A model generated the notes under the pieces. It searched no databases. It was not told where the DNA came from and saw only the letters and a list, made by a program, of their open reading frames with translations. From Streptococcus catagoni (lineage in GTDB: Bacteria; Bacillota; Bacilli; Lactobacillales; Streptococcaceae), in the NCBI RefSeq assembly GCF_011421425.1, contig NZ_WPCW01000002.1, positions 62,001 through 126,000 on the forward strand: a stretch of 64,000 nucleotides of DNA. The letters are read 5' to 3'. Position 1 is the stretch's first letter, and the number at the start of each line of letters is the position of its first letter. Below are positions 1-7,524 of the stretch, piece by piece. The position numbers and the translations under genes were made by a program.

Positions 1-1
1 A

Positions 2-319
2 TTCGAAGTCTGGATGTATGGACCAGTAGTAAGCAATATTTACCAAGCCTTTAAAAAGTATGGCTCAAATAAAATAACAAACTACTATATAAATTCTAAT
101 AATCAGTATTTAACTGTAAAGTTTGGTCTTAACGAAGCTTTTGATAATTGTTTTGAAAAAGTTTGGCAAAAATATAAAGAATTAGATGGCGTATTTTTAT
201 CGCAACTTACACATCAAAAAGATACTGCTTGGTCTATTGCTGACAGTCTTAACAGAGAATTTTTAAGTGACCAAGATATTTATAACGAAAAGGAATACGA
301 ATTTGGACGATCAAACTAA
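2..319 (+). CDS. Panacea-domain (DUF4065) protein, 5'-truncated by window edge
   Basis: The reading frame is open from base 2, so the gene begins upstream of the window and only its C-terminal ~105 residues are visible. The segment FEVWMYGPVVSNIYQAFKKY followed by an LSQLTH...AW stretch is the typical end of the DUF4065/Panacea (SocA/GepA-like) domain, where a W-x-YGPVVPxVY motif and a Leu-Ser/Thr-His-xx-x-PW motif recur. Members are phage- or mobile-element-associated and include the promiscuous antitoxins of PanAT toxin-antitoxin systems. Here the final Pro-Trp is Ala-Trp. A small membrane-protein gene overlaps its 3' end, which suits an antitoxin-toxin pair, but that role is inferred. The Met at base 14 is internal to the domain and is not the true start. 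Confidence 0.75.
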   Translation, partial: FEVWMYGPVVSNIYQAFKKYGSNKITNYYINSNNQYLTVKFGLNEAFDNCFEKVWQKYKELDGVFLSQLTHQKDTAWSIADSLNREFLSDQDIYNEKEYEFGRSN

Positions 320-620
320 CACCAATGAACAAATACCAATAGAAGAAGATAAGCCTAAGCATTCCAATCAATTTCCACTTGACAATTCGAATACAGTAAA
401 ACCAAATGAAGTACCAAAAGATGTTTTTAATACAATAAAAGGTCATCATCTTTTGGGATGGTGTGTTGGTTTACTAACAATTGTTTATGGAATTGAATTC
501 TTTTTTCATAAAGGGCAACTAACCCAAGTAGGAGAAAGTTTTATTGAAATTATAAAACTACTAATTTTTTCATTGACCGGTTATTTGTTTGGTACGCAAT
601 CAAATAATAGAGATAATTAA
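303..620 (+). CDS. small membrane protein downstream of the Panacea gene
   Basis: About 105 residues from a TTG start at 303, preceded by an AAAAGGAA ribosome-binding sequence at a good distance. A GTG at 267 would give 117 residues but has no visible Shine-Dalgarno. The 5' end overlaps the Panacea gene by 17 nt, implying translational coupling. The N-terminal ~50 residues are polar (Asn, Glu, Pro rich). Two hydrophobic segments follow, around GWCVGLLTIVYGIEFFF and IIKLLIFSLTGYLFG, so it is probably a two-pass membrane protein. I do not recognise the family. Position after a Panacea antitoxin-like gene suggests a membrane-acting toxin of a PanAT pair, or a phage accessory protein. A strong terminator follows at once. 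Confidence 0.6.
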   Translation: MDDQTNTNEQIPIEEDKPKHSNQFPLDNSNTVKPNEVPKDVFNTIKGHHLLGWCVGLLTIVYGIEFFFHKGQLTQVGESFIEIIKLLIFSLTGYLFGTQSNNRDN

Positions 621-647
621 AAAAGCACCTTAATAGGTGCCTTTTTT
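621..647 (+). terminator. intrinsic terminator after the Panacea/membrane pair
   Basis: The stem GCACCT/AGGTGC with a TAAT loop is flanked by A-rich sequence upstream and CTTTTTT downstream, just after the stop codon at 620. Confidence 0.85.
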
Positions 648-1045
648 CTTGCCTGCAGAACTCGTCATTTTTAGTTCCGTTTTTAGTGAAGTTTGGGGTT
701 AAAATTAAATGTATCTAATTTTAAACTGTAAACATAAAAAGTCAGCAATATCAGTGTTTAGATACTGTAAATTTACACTAATTGTAAACCGTTAAAGTTC
801 TACAACAAAATGCTTTAATTCTTACATTACATACTTTAAAAGCCCGTTATTATGGGCTTTTTTTGTTTTTAAATTTGCTGACTAAAGTGACATAATAAAA
901 ACTTGTTCGGAAGGTTTGAACAAGTTGTTAGCTAGTGAATTGATTTATCAATGGTTCTGCTAATGATGGGTTGTGTCAAGTTGTGATGTTTTCTTTATGT
1001 AGGCCGTTTTAAGCTCTGCTATTTTATATATAGAAAGGTCAAGCT
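648..1045. other. non-coding stretch between the edge module and the tetR gene
   Basis: No credible ORF. It holds a free-standing rho-independent hairpin at 836-865 (AAAAGCCC/GGGCTTTT plus T-run) not obviously attached to a gene. Short direct and inverted AT-rich repeats built on TGTAAA/TTTACA lie at about 725-795. Such an arrangement could be the end of an integrated element, but no attachment repeat can be paired within the window. Confidence 0.4.
893..927 (-). terminator. terminator of the tetR gene
   Basis: On the minus strand a 9-bp stem AACTTGTTC/GAACAAGTT with a 9-nt loop is followed by TTTTTATTATG. It lies about 120 nt past the tetR stop codon. Confidence 0.75.
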
Positions 1046-1579
1046 TTAGTTAATGGCTAACATTTTCAATATAAAAGTGGTCATCTCTTGAGGGCTTTCT
1101 TTTTTGCCACGGCCTATCCAAGCTTGACAGGTGCCAAAAAATGCATAGGACAGGTAGATACTTTGGTATTCTTTTTCCTTTTCTGATAGATCTCTGTGAA
1201 CAGTTCTGTTTTTTAGTTCTGTGATAATCATGATTCTAACTTTATTGATAATAAAGCTTTGAATTTCTCTAGTCCCATTTGAAGAGATGAGGGCTGATAA
1301 TAATTTTTCTCTTTCTAAAAATTTGAAGATTTCTAGAAAAGTTTGTTCCCAATTATCGTATTCTTTTTCAAAGACGTATTCGAGTTTATGAAATAGCATC
1401 TGCTGGTAGGAATCAATCATTTCATATTTATCTTTGTAGTGGGTATAAAAGCTAGATCGGCTGATCCCAGCTGTTATGGCTAGCCGTTTAGTAGTGATAT
1501 CGTCGAAGCTTTCAGTTGATAATAGGGTAACCATTGCATCTAGTAATGCTTTTTTTGTGTTTTCTTTTCTATTTAGCAT
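1046..1579 (-). CDS. TetR/AcrR family regulator (YhgD-like)
   Basis: 177 residues. The N-terminal helix-turn-helix is typical: a Thr-Lys-Lys-Ala-Leu helix, then TTKRLAITAGISRSSFYTHY at about residues 29-48, the classic TetR recognition helix. The C-terminal domain matches the style of TetR_C regulators with an IYLSYAFFGTCQAWI helix near the end. The start ATG has GGAG about 8 nt upstream. It is divergently transcribed from a YhgE/Pip-family membrane protein, the same arrangement as yhgD-yhgE in Bacillus. It probably represses that neighbour and itself through the two dyads in the shared intergenic region. The ligand is unknown. No hydrolytic or other enzymatic function is expected. Confidence 0.85.
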   Translation of the reverse strand: MLNRKENTKKALLDAMVTLLSTESFDDITTKRLAITAGISRSSFYTHYKDKYEMIDSYQQMLFHKLEYVFEKEYDNWEQTFLEIFKFLEREKLLSALISSNGTREIQSFIINKVRIMIITELKNRTVHRDLSEKEKEYQSIYLSYAFFGTCQAWIGRGKKESPQEMTTFILKMLAIN

Positions 1580-1592
1580 ATTTCTTTCTCCA

Positions 1593-1621
1593 TTTGTACA
1601 CTTTTAGACTATGTGTCCAAA
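1593..1621. promoter_or_regulatory. imperfect dyad, candidate TetR operator 1
   Basis: TTTGTACAC and GTGTCCAAA, 11 nt apart, form an inverted repeat with one mismatch directly upstream of the tetR start codon. Its half-site resembles the one at 1684-1697. Assignment to the adjacent TetR protein is inferred from position. Confidence 0.5.
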
Positions 1622-1637
1622 AAACCAGCATAAACTC

Positions 1638-1665
1638 TTGAAATTTTCTAGGAAGATTGTATAAT
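1638..1665 (+). promoter_or_regulatory. promoter of the yhgE-like gene
   Basis: TTGAAA at 1638-1643 and a perfect TATAAT at 1660-1665 with a 16-bp spacer. Transcription would start near 1672, 40 nt before the coding sequence. Confidence 0.8.
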
Positions 1666-1683
1666 ATATTTTATCATAAATTT

Positions 1684-1697
1684 TACACACTGTGTTC
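1684..1697. promoter_or_regulatory. ACAC-ACT-GTGT dyad, candidate TetR operator 2
   Basis: The short palindrome TACACACTGTGTTC sits just downstream of the predicted transcription start of the membrane-protein gene, a position where a bound repressor would block elongation. Confidence 0.5.
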
Positions 1698-1711
1698 AAT
1701 TGGGAGAAAAA

Positions 1712-3988
1712 ATGTTAGAAGAATTGAAAGCACTTATAAAAAATCCAAAATTAATCATTACAATGATAGGGGTGGCCTTGGTGCCAGCCTTATATAATTT
1801 GTCTTTTTTAGGTTCCATGTGGAATCCTTACGGTAACGTTAAGCATTTACCCGTAGCGGTTGTCAATCAAGATAAGCCAGCAAATTTTCAAGACAAGACC
1901 TTAAAAATCGGCGATGACATGGTAGACAGCATGTCTAAAAATAAGGCTTTAGACTATCACTTTACCAGTAAATCTAAAGCAGAAAAGGGTTTAGAGAATG
2001 GTAAATATTACATGATCGTAACCCTTCCTGAGAATCTTTCAGAAAATGCAACGACTTTAATGGAAGATAAACCTAAAAAATTACGTATCTATTATCAAAC
2101 TAGTAGAGGTCATGGAATGGTTGCTTCTAAAATGAGTGAAGCAGCCATGATGAAGTTAAAAGACAGTGTTTCAGATAATATTACCAATACTTATACAAAG
2201 TCTGTTTTTAGAAAAATGACCAGCTTACAATCAGGTCTTCAAAAGGCTTCTGATGGTAGTCAACAATTAGCTAATGGGTCTAATGAAGCCAAAAACGGCA
2301 GTCAAGAGCTCACTGGTCATTTGAATAGCTTATCTGATGCTACTAAGACTTTGGCTAGTGGAACCACAGCCTTATCTTCTGGAATCTCTAACTATACAGG
2401 AGGAGTGACAAAGTTAAATACAGGTATTGGTCATCTGTCCAATGATATGCCCAATTATTTAAATGGGGTTAATCAATTAGCAGTTGGAGCTGATAAATTA
2501 CATGCAGGTTTAAGAGAACTTGCCTCAAAGACAGGTATGAGTCAGGAAGATTCCCAAAAAATCCACCTATTGATTGCAGGACTTCCTCAGCTTAATGAAG
2601 GTATTCAACAATTAAACAATGCGGTATCAGGTTTGTCTGCACCTTCTGTAGATACTAGTGGTATTGAGAATAATTTAAAAACCATCCTGATTCAGGCACA
2701 GACAATTGCAAGTACTCAGGCTAGCCAATTAGCTGCTTTACAGGCAACGACAACCTATAAAAGCTTAACACCTGCCCAGCAAGCAGATTTAAGCAATGCA
2801 CTTTCAAGTGCCTCTTCACCTACTGCTGAATCTGCGAAAACGATCTTAGAAAATGCACAATCAATGATTACAACTCTAGGAGCATTAAAAGCCTTATCTG
2901 GTGGAGGAACAGGGCAGTTATCAGAACTCCAAACTAAGGTAAAGGCCTTGGCCTCTAAATCAGATCAAGCCTTGCCTGGAGCTAGTCAAGCATTGTCAAC
3001 TCTGTCAACTGGATTGGTAGCTGTCAACTCTAGCTTGACAGACCAAGTTTTACCAGGAAGTTCAAAAATAGCCAATGGTTTAAATGTTTTAAGAAGTAAA
3101 AATGAAAAAATATCAACTGGTATTAGCAGTCTTTATCAAGGCTCTACTTTACTAAATAGTAGATCTGGACAATTGATTAATGGTAGTAATAAAGTGGCTG
3201 ATGGAGCTAATCAAATGTCAACGGGTTCCGACAAGCTCGCTCAAGGTGGCAGAACCTTATCAGGCGGCTTAATAAGCCTTTCTGATGGTTTAGGTAGCTT
3301 AAATGCGTCATTAAAGAAGGCATCTAATCAGTTATCATTAGTTTCTGTTAAGGATAAAAATGCAAAATCAGTGGCAGAACCTTTAACAATGAAACAAAAA
3401 GACAGTGACAAGGTTAAAAATAATGGTATTGCAATGGCTCCTTATATGATTTCCGTTTCATTAATGGTTGTTGCACTTTCAACAAATGTTATCTTTGCAG
3501 ACTCTCTTTCAGGTAGACCAGTTAAAAATAAGATGGATTGGGCAAAGCAAAAATTTGTTATTAATGGCTTTATTTCTACAATGGGTTCAGTGGTTTTATA
3601 TGCTGCTATTCAACTTTTGGGATTTGAAGCTAATTACAATATGAAAACTTTATTTTTCATCATCTTAAGTGGTTGGACCTTGATGGCTATGGTAACAGCC
3701 TTGGTAGGATGGGATGATCGTTATGGTTCATTTTTATCACTGGTCATGTTACTTTTACAAGTCGGTTCAGCTGGTGGTTCTTATCCTATTGAATTAAGTG
3801 GAAGGTTTTTCCAAACTCTCCATCCTTATTTACCAATGTCCTATATTGTTTCTGGACTAAGGCAGACAATTTCCTTAAAAGGTGACAATGGACATGAGAT
3901 CATGGTTCTAACAGCTTTCTTATTGGCATTTATGGTACTAGCATTATGTATCTACCGTCCTAAAAAAGGATTGAAGGAGGCTGTCTAA
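1712..3988 (+). CDS. YhgE/Pip-family ABC-2-like membrane protein
   Basis: About 758 residues from ATG 1712, which has GGGAG 6 nt upstream; a TTG 12 nt earlier overlaps that site and is unlikely. One N-terminal membrane segment (ITMIGVALVPALYNLSF) precedes a long extracellular region with many G-S/T-x-x-L-x-x-G repeats (for example DGSQQLANGSNEAKNGS). That pattern is typical of YhgE/phage-infection-protein coiled-coil domains. Five or so C-terminal membrane helices of the ABC-2 type follow. Relatives include Lactococcus Pip (phage c2 receptor) and components linked to type VII secretion. The divergent TetR gene points to inducible expression. A pump-like or envelope-remodelling role is inferred; there is no ATPase gene alongside. 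Confidence 0.85.
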   Translation: MLEELKALIKNPKLIITMIGVALVPALYNLSFLGSMWNPYGNVKHLPVAVVNQDKPANFQDKTLKIGDDMVDSMSKNKALDYHFTSKSKAEKGLENGKYYMIVTLPENLSENATTLMEDKPKKLRIYYQTSRGHGMVASKMSEAAMMKLKDSVSDNITNTYTKSVFRKMTSLQSGLQKASDGSQQLANGSNEAKNGSQELTGHLNSLSDATKTLASGTTALSSGISNYTGGVTKLNTGIGHLSNDMPNYLNGVNQLAVGADKLHAGLRELASKTGMSQEDSQKIHLLIAGLPQLNEGIQQLNNAVSGLSAPSVDTSGIENNLKTILIQAQTIASTQASQLAALQATTTYKSLTPAQQADLSNALSSASSPTAESAKTILENAQSMITTLGALKALSGGGTGQLSELQTKVKALASKSDQALPGASQALSTLSTGLVAVNSSLTDQVLPGSSKIANGLNVLRSKNEKISTGISSLYQGSTLLNSRSGQLINGSNKVADGANQMSTGSDKLAQGGRTLSGGLISLSDGLGSLNASLKKASNQLSLVSVKDKNAKSVAEPLTMKQKDSDKVKNNGIAMAPYMISVSLMVVALSTNVIFADSLSGRPVKNKMDWAKQKFVINGFISTMGSVVLYAAIQLLGFEANYNMKTLFFIILSGWTLMAMVTALVGWDDRYGSFLSLVMLLLQVGSAGGSYPIELSGRFFQTLHPYLPMSYIVSGLRQTISLKGDNGHEIMVLTAFLLAFMVLALCIYRPKKGLKEAV

Positions 3989-4050
3989 ACTTGCAACTAG
4001 ATAAACAATGTGGCAAGCTTTGCTCATTTGTTGCCAGTAAGCTTAGCAGT

Positions 4051-4086
4051 ATAAAAAGGAAAGCTCAGATGAGTTTTCCTTTTTAT
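4051..4086 (+). terminator. terminator after the yhgE-like gene
   Basis: A stem of about 14 bp (AAAAAGGAAAGCTC/GAGTTTTCCTTTTT, one G-U) with an AGAT loop, A- and T-flanked, so it may work in both directions. Confidence 0.8.
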
Positions 4087-4205
4087 GATTAGTCCGCAGC
4101 CTTTACTTATAAGCTTTGCTATTTTGCCTGTAAAGTATGTTTAAGATACAAGAATCAGAAAAAGTGGCTGGCTCTTTTTAAAGTTCAATTTGAGGGAAGT
4201 ATTAC

Positions 4206-4235
4206 TTGACCTTTTGACTTTAAATTTTGTAATAT
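4206..4235 (+). promoter_or_regulatory. promoter of the NUDIX gene
   Basis: TTGACC at 4206-4211 and TAATAT at 4230-4235 with an 18-bp spacer, about 30 bp before the ribosome-binding site. Confidence 0.55.
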
Positions 4236-4266
4236 AGGTTCTAACTAAGATAAAGAGGAAGAATTC

Positions 4267-4881
4267 ATGTCTAAAGCTTACGATGAAATTATTAAGACTT
4301 ATCAGCCTAAACCTCTAGGGGAAGAAAAGCGGTATGCTGTCTTTTTACCCCTTATTTGGGATAAGGATCAGTGGCAGATTCTTTATGAGATTAGAAGTCA
4401 ACATATTTCACAGCCTGGAGAGGTTTCTTTTCCCGGAGGAAAAGTTGAAAAGGGGGAAACTTACTGTCAAGCAGCAATAAGAGAGACCGTTGAAGAGCTT
4501 AATATTAGGAAAGAAGAGATCCTAGTCTGGGGGGAGATAGATTATATCATTCAAGGAAAGCGTAGTATTCACTGCTTTGTAGGAGAATTGAAAATTTCTG
4601 ACTGGCAGTCAATTAGACCTAATGAGGAAGTTGACAGGCTCTTTACAGTACCTTTAGAAAAGATGCTTGACAGCTATCCCGTCTATTATGAGTTGGCATC
4701 TCGTATTAAAGAAGATTCGAATTTTCCTTTTGATAGAATTAAAAATGGTGTCAACTATTCTTTCAGTAATAGAGGTTCCAGCATTCCTTTTTATGAAAAT
4801 TTAGATCAAACCATCTGGGGGATGACAGCTCAGTTTACGGCTTGCTTTACAGATATTATAAAAGGGGCAAAAAAGAAGTAG
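4267..4881 (+). CDS. NUDIX hydrolase, CoA-pyrophosphatase type
   Basis: 204 residues. The NUDIX box GGKVEKGETYCQAAIRETVE is at about residues 57-76, with catalytic Glu residues in the RETVEEL portion. It is preceded by YEIRSQHISQPGEVSFPGG, matching the R-x4-x-x-G-EVSFPGG signature that separates the NudL/CoA diphosphatase subgroup from other NUDIX enzymes. The likely reaction is hydrolysis of CoA or a related nucleotide diphosphate to 4'-phosphopantetheine and 3',5'-ADP in the cytosol. AGAGGAAG precedes the ATG. It has its own promoter and terminator, so it is monocistronic. Substrate assignment rests on the motif only. Confidence 0.8.
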   Translation: MSKAYDEIIKTYQPKPLGEEKRYAVFLPLIWDKDQWQILYEIRSQHISQPGEVSFPGGKVEKGETYCQAAIRETVEELNIRKEEILVWGEIDYIIQGKRSIHCFVGELKISDWQSIRPNEEVDRLFTVPLEKMLDSYPVYYELASRIKEDSNFPFDRIKNGVNYSFSNRGSSIPFYENLDQTIWGMTAQFTACFTDIIKGAKKK

Positions 4882-4904
4882 ACTTCTTAGAGGGATCATA
4901 TAAA

Positions 4905-4938
4905 AGAGTATGGACAGTGCTTCGTCCATACTTTTTTC
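4905..4938 (+). terminator. terminator of the NUDIX gene
   Basis: AGTATGGAC/GTCCATACT stem with an 8-nt loop, followed by TTTTT. Confidence 0.85.
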
Positions 4939-5023
4939 TTGTGTGATTTTTAAAGAAGCTGTGATAGGTTCAAAGGTTTTCCCTTTAAAAGGAGGGACAC
5001 TTAGTTATTTTTTTGTGAATCTA

Positions 5024-5055
5024 GTAAAAAAGCCAGAAAAAAAGATTTTCTAGCT
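5024..5055 (-). terminator. terminator of the DUF368 gene
   Basis: On the minus strand AGCTAGAAAA pairs with TTTTCTGGCT (one G-U) and is followed by six T residues, 7 nt beyond the stop codon. Confidence 0.75.
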
Positions 5056-5061
5056 ACCAGT

Positions 5062-5904
5062 TTATTTATATTTTTCTTCAAGTTTGCTCATCCAGGCACC
5101 TAAGCAGATACCTAAACAAAACAATAGGATAGCAAAAATCCATGTTAGGATTCCAGCTCCGGTGTAAGAAATGGCTTCTTTACTACTGCTGTTGGGAATA
5201 AGAATGAGAAGTGTACTTGATAAGACGATTCCAATAATGAAATGATAAACACGGGAATGATAATGCTGTAAGGTATAGTCCATTGCCTTTGAAAAAGTCA
5301 AAATAGCAACTATGCCACCAAGAGCAATAGGAAGGAAGGTTCCTACTAAGTCTAATGATTTGAAACCTTGAAGCATGGGCGAGTAGAGACCTAGAATTAA
5401 GAGTAAATTGGATGGGCTTAAACCTGGAACTAAGACACCCAGGGCAATGAGGATACCAGCTAGAATGAAGCTTAGGAAATTAGCTGGGATCTGGCTAACC
5501 AGATTATTTAAGAAATAGAGTAAAAGTCCTGAAATGACAAAGGTTAAAATAAACCACAGCCAGTCAGTCCTGTCTCGCTTTGAAGTCTTGGTTGACTCTG
5601 CAATAAGACTTGGTAGTGTTCCAATGATTGCGCCAGCAAATCCCCATAAAACAGGAACTTGAAAGTGTTTCAGTAAGAATTCAACTGGAAATGAAAAAAG
5701 AGCAATACCTAAGATGCCACCAATACCAACAGGGACAAAATAGAGAAAATTTTCAACAAAATTGTCACGAATATGGGCTAAAAAGTTAATCAGGCGTTCA
5801 TAAATTCCTAAAATAGCAGCCAGTACGCCACCAGAAACACCAGGTAAGATAAAACCAAGGGCTATGATCATCCCTTTAATGACACGACTTAAAAAAAATG
5901 GCAT
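5062..5904 (-). CDS. DUF368 membrane protein, polyprenyl-phosphate transporter (PopT-like)
   Basis: 280 residues with about eight hydrophobic segments. The family's two inverted signature loops are visible: ILPGVSGG at residues ~19-26 and LVPGLSPSN at ~158-166. DUF368 proteins have been shown to translocate undecaprenyl phosphate across the membrane (PopT family), recycling the lipid carrier for peptidoglycan and teichoic acid synthesis; that function is taken from family knowledge. The start ATG follows a GGAGG site and a terminator lies after the stop. It is transcribed alone, convergent with the NUDIX gene. Confidence 0.85.
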   Translation of the reverse strand: MPFFLSRVIKGMIIALGFILPGVSGGVLAAILGIYERLINFLAHIRDNFVENFLYFVPVGIGGILGIALFSFPVEFLLKHFQVPVLWGFAGAIIGTLPSLIAESTKTSKRDRTDWLWFILTFVISGLLLYFLNNLVSQIPANFLSFILAGILIALGVLVPGLSPSNLLLILGLYSPMLQGFKSLDLVGTFLPIALGGIVAILTFSKAMDYTLQHYHSRVYHFIIGIVLSSTLLILIPNSSSKEAISYTGAGILTWIFAILLFCLGICLGAWMSKLEEKYK

Positions 5905-5984
5905 GATGTCCTCCGAATCAAATAGTAATTGTATTGTATCATAAAATCGGCTTTTATTTTATTTAGATTTATGATGAGGGTAAA

Positions 5985-6350
5985 AAGAAGGTAATGATGA
6001 TGACAAAGGTGGAAGCCATAATTTGGTAATCCAAGCTCAGTAAGTCATTTGTTTAGTATGGCATATTCATTTCTATCACACATAAATCTTCTAAGCTTTG
6101 TCAAGAAAGAGCTCCTCTGTGATTTCCTGAATCAGTCTTAGCCCTAGTTTTCCAAATCATCTCATCTTTTATACCAAGTTGTTTATTTCCAGCTTTCCCT
6201 ATCAATGTCTTGTATGATCAAGGTTAGAAGTTCACTGATAGTCTTGACAGACTCTTTTCAACATGTCCTGTTGTGAAAAATCTTTATTTTTTAGATGGAT
6301 ACTATTAAAAACACCATGAAACCTTTAGTAAGACCAATGATAAAAATACT
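5985..6350 (-). other. possible gene remnant, unidentified, minus strand
   Basis: No intact ORF. Two protein-like stretches survive in different minus-strand frames: one reading ESVKTISELLTLIIQDIDRE (about 6190-6260) and one reading FGKLGLRLIQEITEELFLDK (about 6090-6155). Both are interrupted by stops, as expected for a decayed gene. I cannot assign a family. Because a decayed YSIRK surface-protein gene lies next door and divergent, a surface-protein regulator is one idea, but this is speculative. Confidence 0.25.
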
Positions 6351-6479
6351 AATTCTTGATAAAGTCACCATTTCTATTTTTAATGAGTAAACTTGAGTTG
6401 TCAAGTAATAGTAAAAGGTGTAGTGTAACTTAAGTTACTTAACCGATTAACTAACTATTTTATGAGAGGTTATAGAAAA

Positions 6480-6776
6480 ATGTTTCAATCGAAAAGAGAA
6501 CGCTTTGGGTTACGTAAAAGTAAAATCAACAAGAGCCTTTGTGGGGTTACACTTGGGACTTTTCTAACAGTTAGTCTTTCTTCATTTAAATACGACTGCC
6601 TATGCTGATGCTGCTACTACTAATGAAACTTTAACAACTGTATCACCTTCTAATCAAGAAGTGGGATATCAGTCCAATCAACCACTCCAGTTACTTCTAC
6701 TACTGTTTCTGATAATAAATCATCTCAAGCTGATGCCTCCATTGTTACAGGTATTCCAGTACTTGATTACTATTGA
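6480..6776 (+). pseudogene. remnant of a YSIRK-type surface protein gene
   Basis: From ATG 6480 (GAGAGG upstream) the frame reads a signal peptide with a YSIRK-like motif: RFGLRKSKINKSLCGVTLGT, residues ~8-27, then a hydrophobic stretch. The frame is lost within the T/A-rich run near 6590 and stops at about 6606. Removing one base there restores TTAYADAATTNETLTTVSPS, a normal signal-cleavage region. A second shift near 6680 leads to TPVTSTTVSDNKSSQADAS, and the frame ends at TGA 6776. No LPXTG region follows, so the rest of the gene is deleted. This was probably a cell-wall-anchored, host-facing protein; its identity cannot be recovered. Confidence 0.75.
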
Positions 6777-6807
6777 TAATAAAAAGCCAGTTTTAATAAA
6801 TAAAAAT

Positions 6808-6889
6808 CACAAAGTCAGCTAGAATCATCATGGCCACCTCTTAGCCTTTATGATGCCTAAGGTTTCCATGATGATTCTAGCTGACTTTG
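6808..6889. repeat. long perfect inverted repeat (25-bp arms)
   Basis: Arms 6808-6832 and 6865-6889 are perfectly complementary over 25 bp (arm core AGTCAGCTAGAATCATC) around a 32-nt spacer that itself contains CTTAG/CTAAG. There is no T-tract, so it is not a standard terminator. It lies just after the decayed surface-protein gene and before the rpmG terminator. Confidence 0.85.
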
Positions 6890-6920
6890 TTTCGATTAAT
6901 TAGGCTTTTTTAACCATAAT

Positions 6921-6963
6921 AAAACACCTCTGATTCTACTTTACTAGAATCAGGGGTGTTTTT
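6921..6963 (-). terminator. terminator of rpmF-rpmG, bidirectional
   Basis: An 18-bp stem AAAACACCTCTGATTCTA/TAGAATCAGGGGTGTTTT (one G-U) with a 6-nt loop. It ends the minus-strand rpmF-rpmG unit; the plus-strand side also carries TTTTTT. Confidence 0.8.
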
Positions 6964-6999
6964 TGTGTTTCATCACGTCTATTGACGTGTAATGAATCC

Positions 7000-7149
7000 T
7001 TATTTAACTTCTGTAAAGGTTACGTGTTTACGTAATTTTGGTGAGTATTTTTTCAATTGAAGACGGTCTGGAGTGTTACGTTTGTTTTTTGAAGTAAGGT
7101 ACAAGCGTTCACCAGATTCTTTGTGTTCAAGTGTAATATTTACGCGCAT
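7000..7149 (-). CDS. rpmG: 50S ribosomal protein L33, cysteine-free form
   Basis: 49 residues, beginning [20 protein letters not shown] and ending [10 protein letters not shown], a clear L33. None of the four zinc-ligand cysteines of the C+ form are present, so this is the zinc-independent (C-) type. It lies 15 nt downstream of rpmF and must be cotranscribed with it; the hairpin at 6921-6963 ends the unit. L33 sits in the large subunit near the E site. Confidence 0.95.
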
Positions 7150-7164
7150 GGTATCTCCCTTCTA

Positions 7165-7347
7165 TTATTTAGCTTCGTTAGCTTTAGCGATTTTACGTCC
7201 TTTGTAGTATCCTTTAAGTGATACACGGTGAGAACGTGAGAAATCTCCAGTAGTTTCGTCAAATTGTACAGATGGAGCTGTCAATTTATAGTGTGTACGA
7301 CGTTTGTTCTTTTTAGCTTTTGACGTGTGACGTGCAGGAACTGCCAT
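7165..7347 (-). CDS. rpmF: 50S ribosomal protein L32
   Basis: 60 residues starting [20 protein letters not shown], the hallmark N-terminus of L32, and continuing through [13 protein letters not shown]. No zinc-ribbon cysteines are present, as in other streptococci. It is the first gene of the rpmF-rpmG pair; a Shine-Dalgarno GGAGG lies just upstream of the start. The promoter is at 7395-7423. Confidence 0.97.
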   Translation of the reverse strand: MAVPARHTSKAKKNKRRTHYKLTAPSVQFDETTGDFSRSHRVSLKGYYKGRKIAKANEAK

Positions 7348-7394
7348 TTTTTCTATCCTCCGATTAATCTTAATATCTTGATCTTAAATCAACT

Positions 7395-7423
7395 TTAATA
7401 GAATAACATAAGTTTTTTGTAAA
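7395..7423 (-). promoter_or_regulatory. promoter of rpmF-rpmG
   Basis: On the minus strand TTTACA (7423-7418) and TATTAA (7400-7395) with a 17-bp spacer, about 50 bp before rpmF. Confidence 0.65.
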
Positions 7424-7524
7424 GTAAAGTTACTTGACAAAGTTTTTAATTTTTTTGAGTAAGATATTTTTAAAATGGCTAAAGTCGTGCTATGATTAGG
7501 TATTAATGGAGGAGAAGCTGTAGA

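Noticed and set aside
621..1045. Attachment site of an integrated element
   Set aside because: Short repeats are present but no direct repeat pair or integrase can be seen in the window, so it was not annotated.
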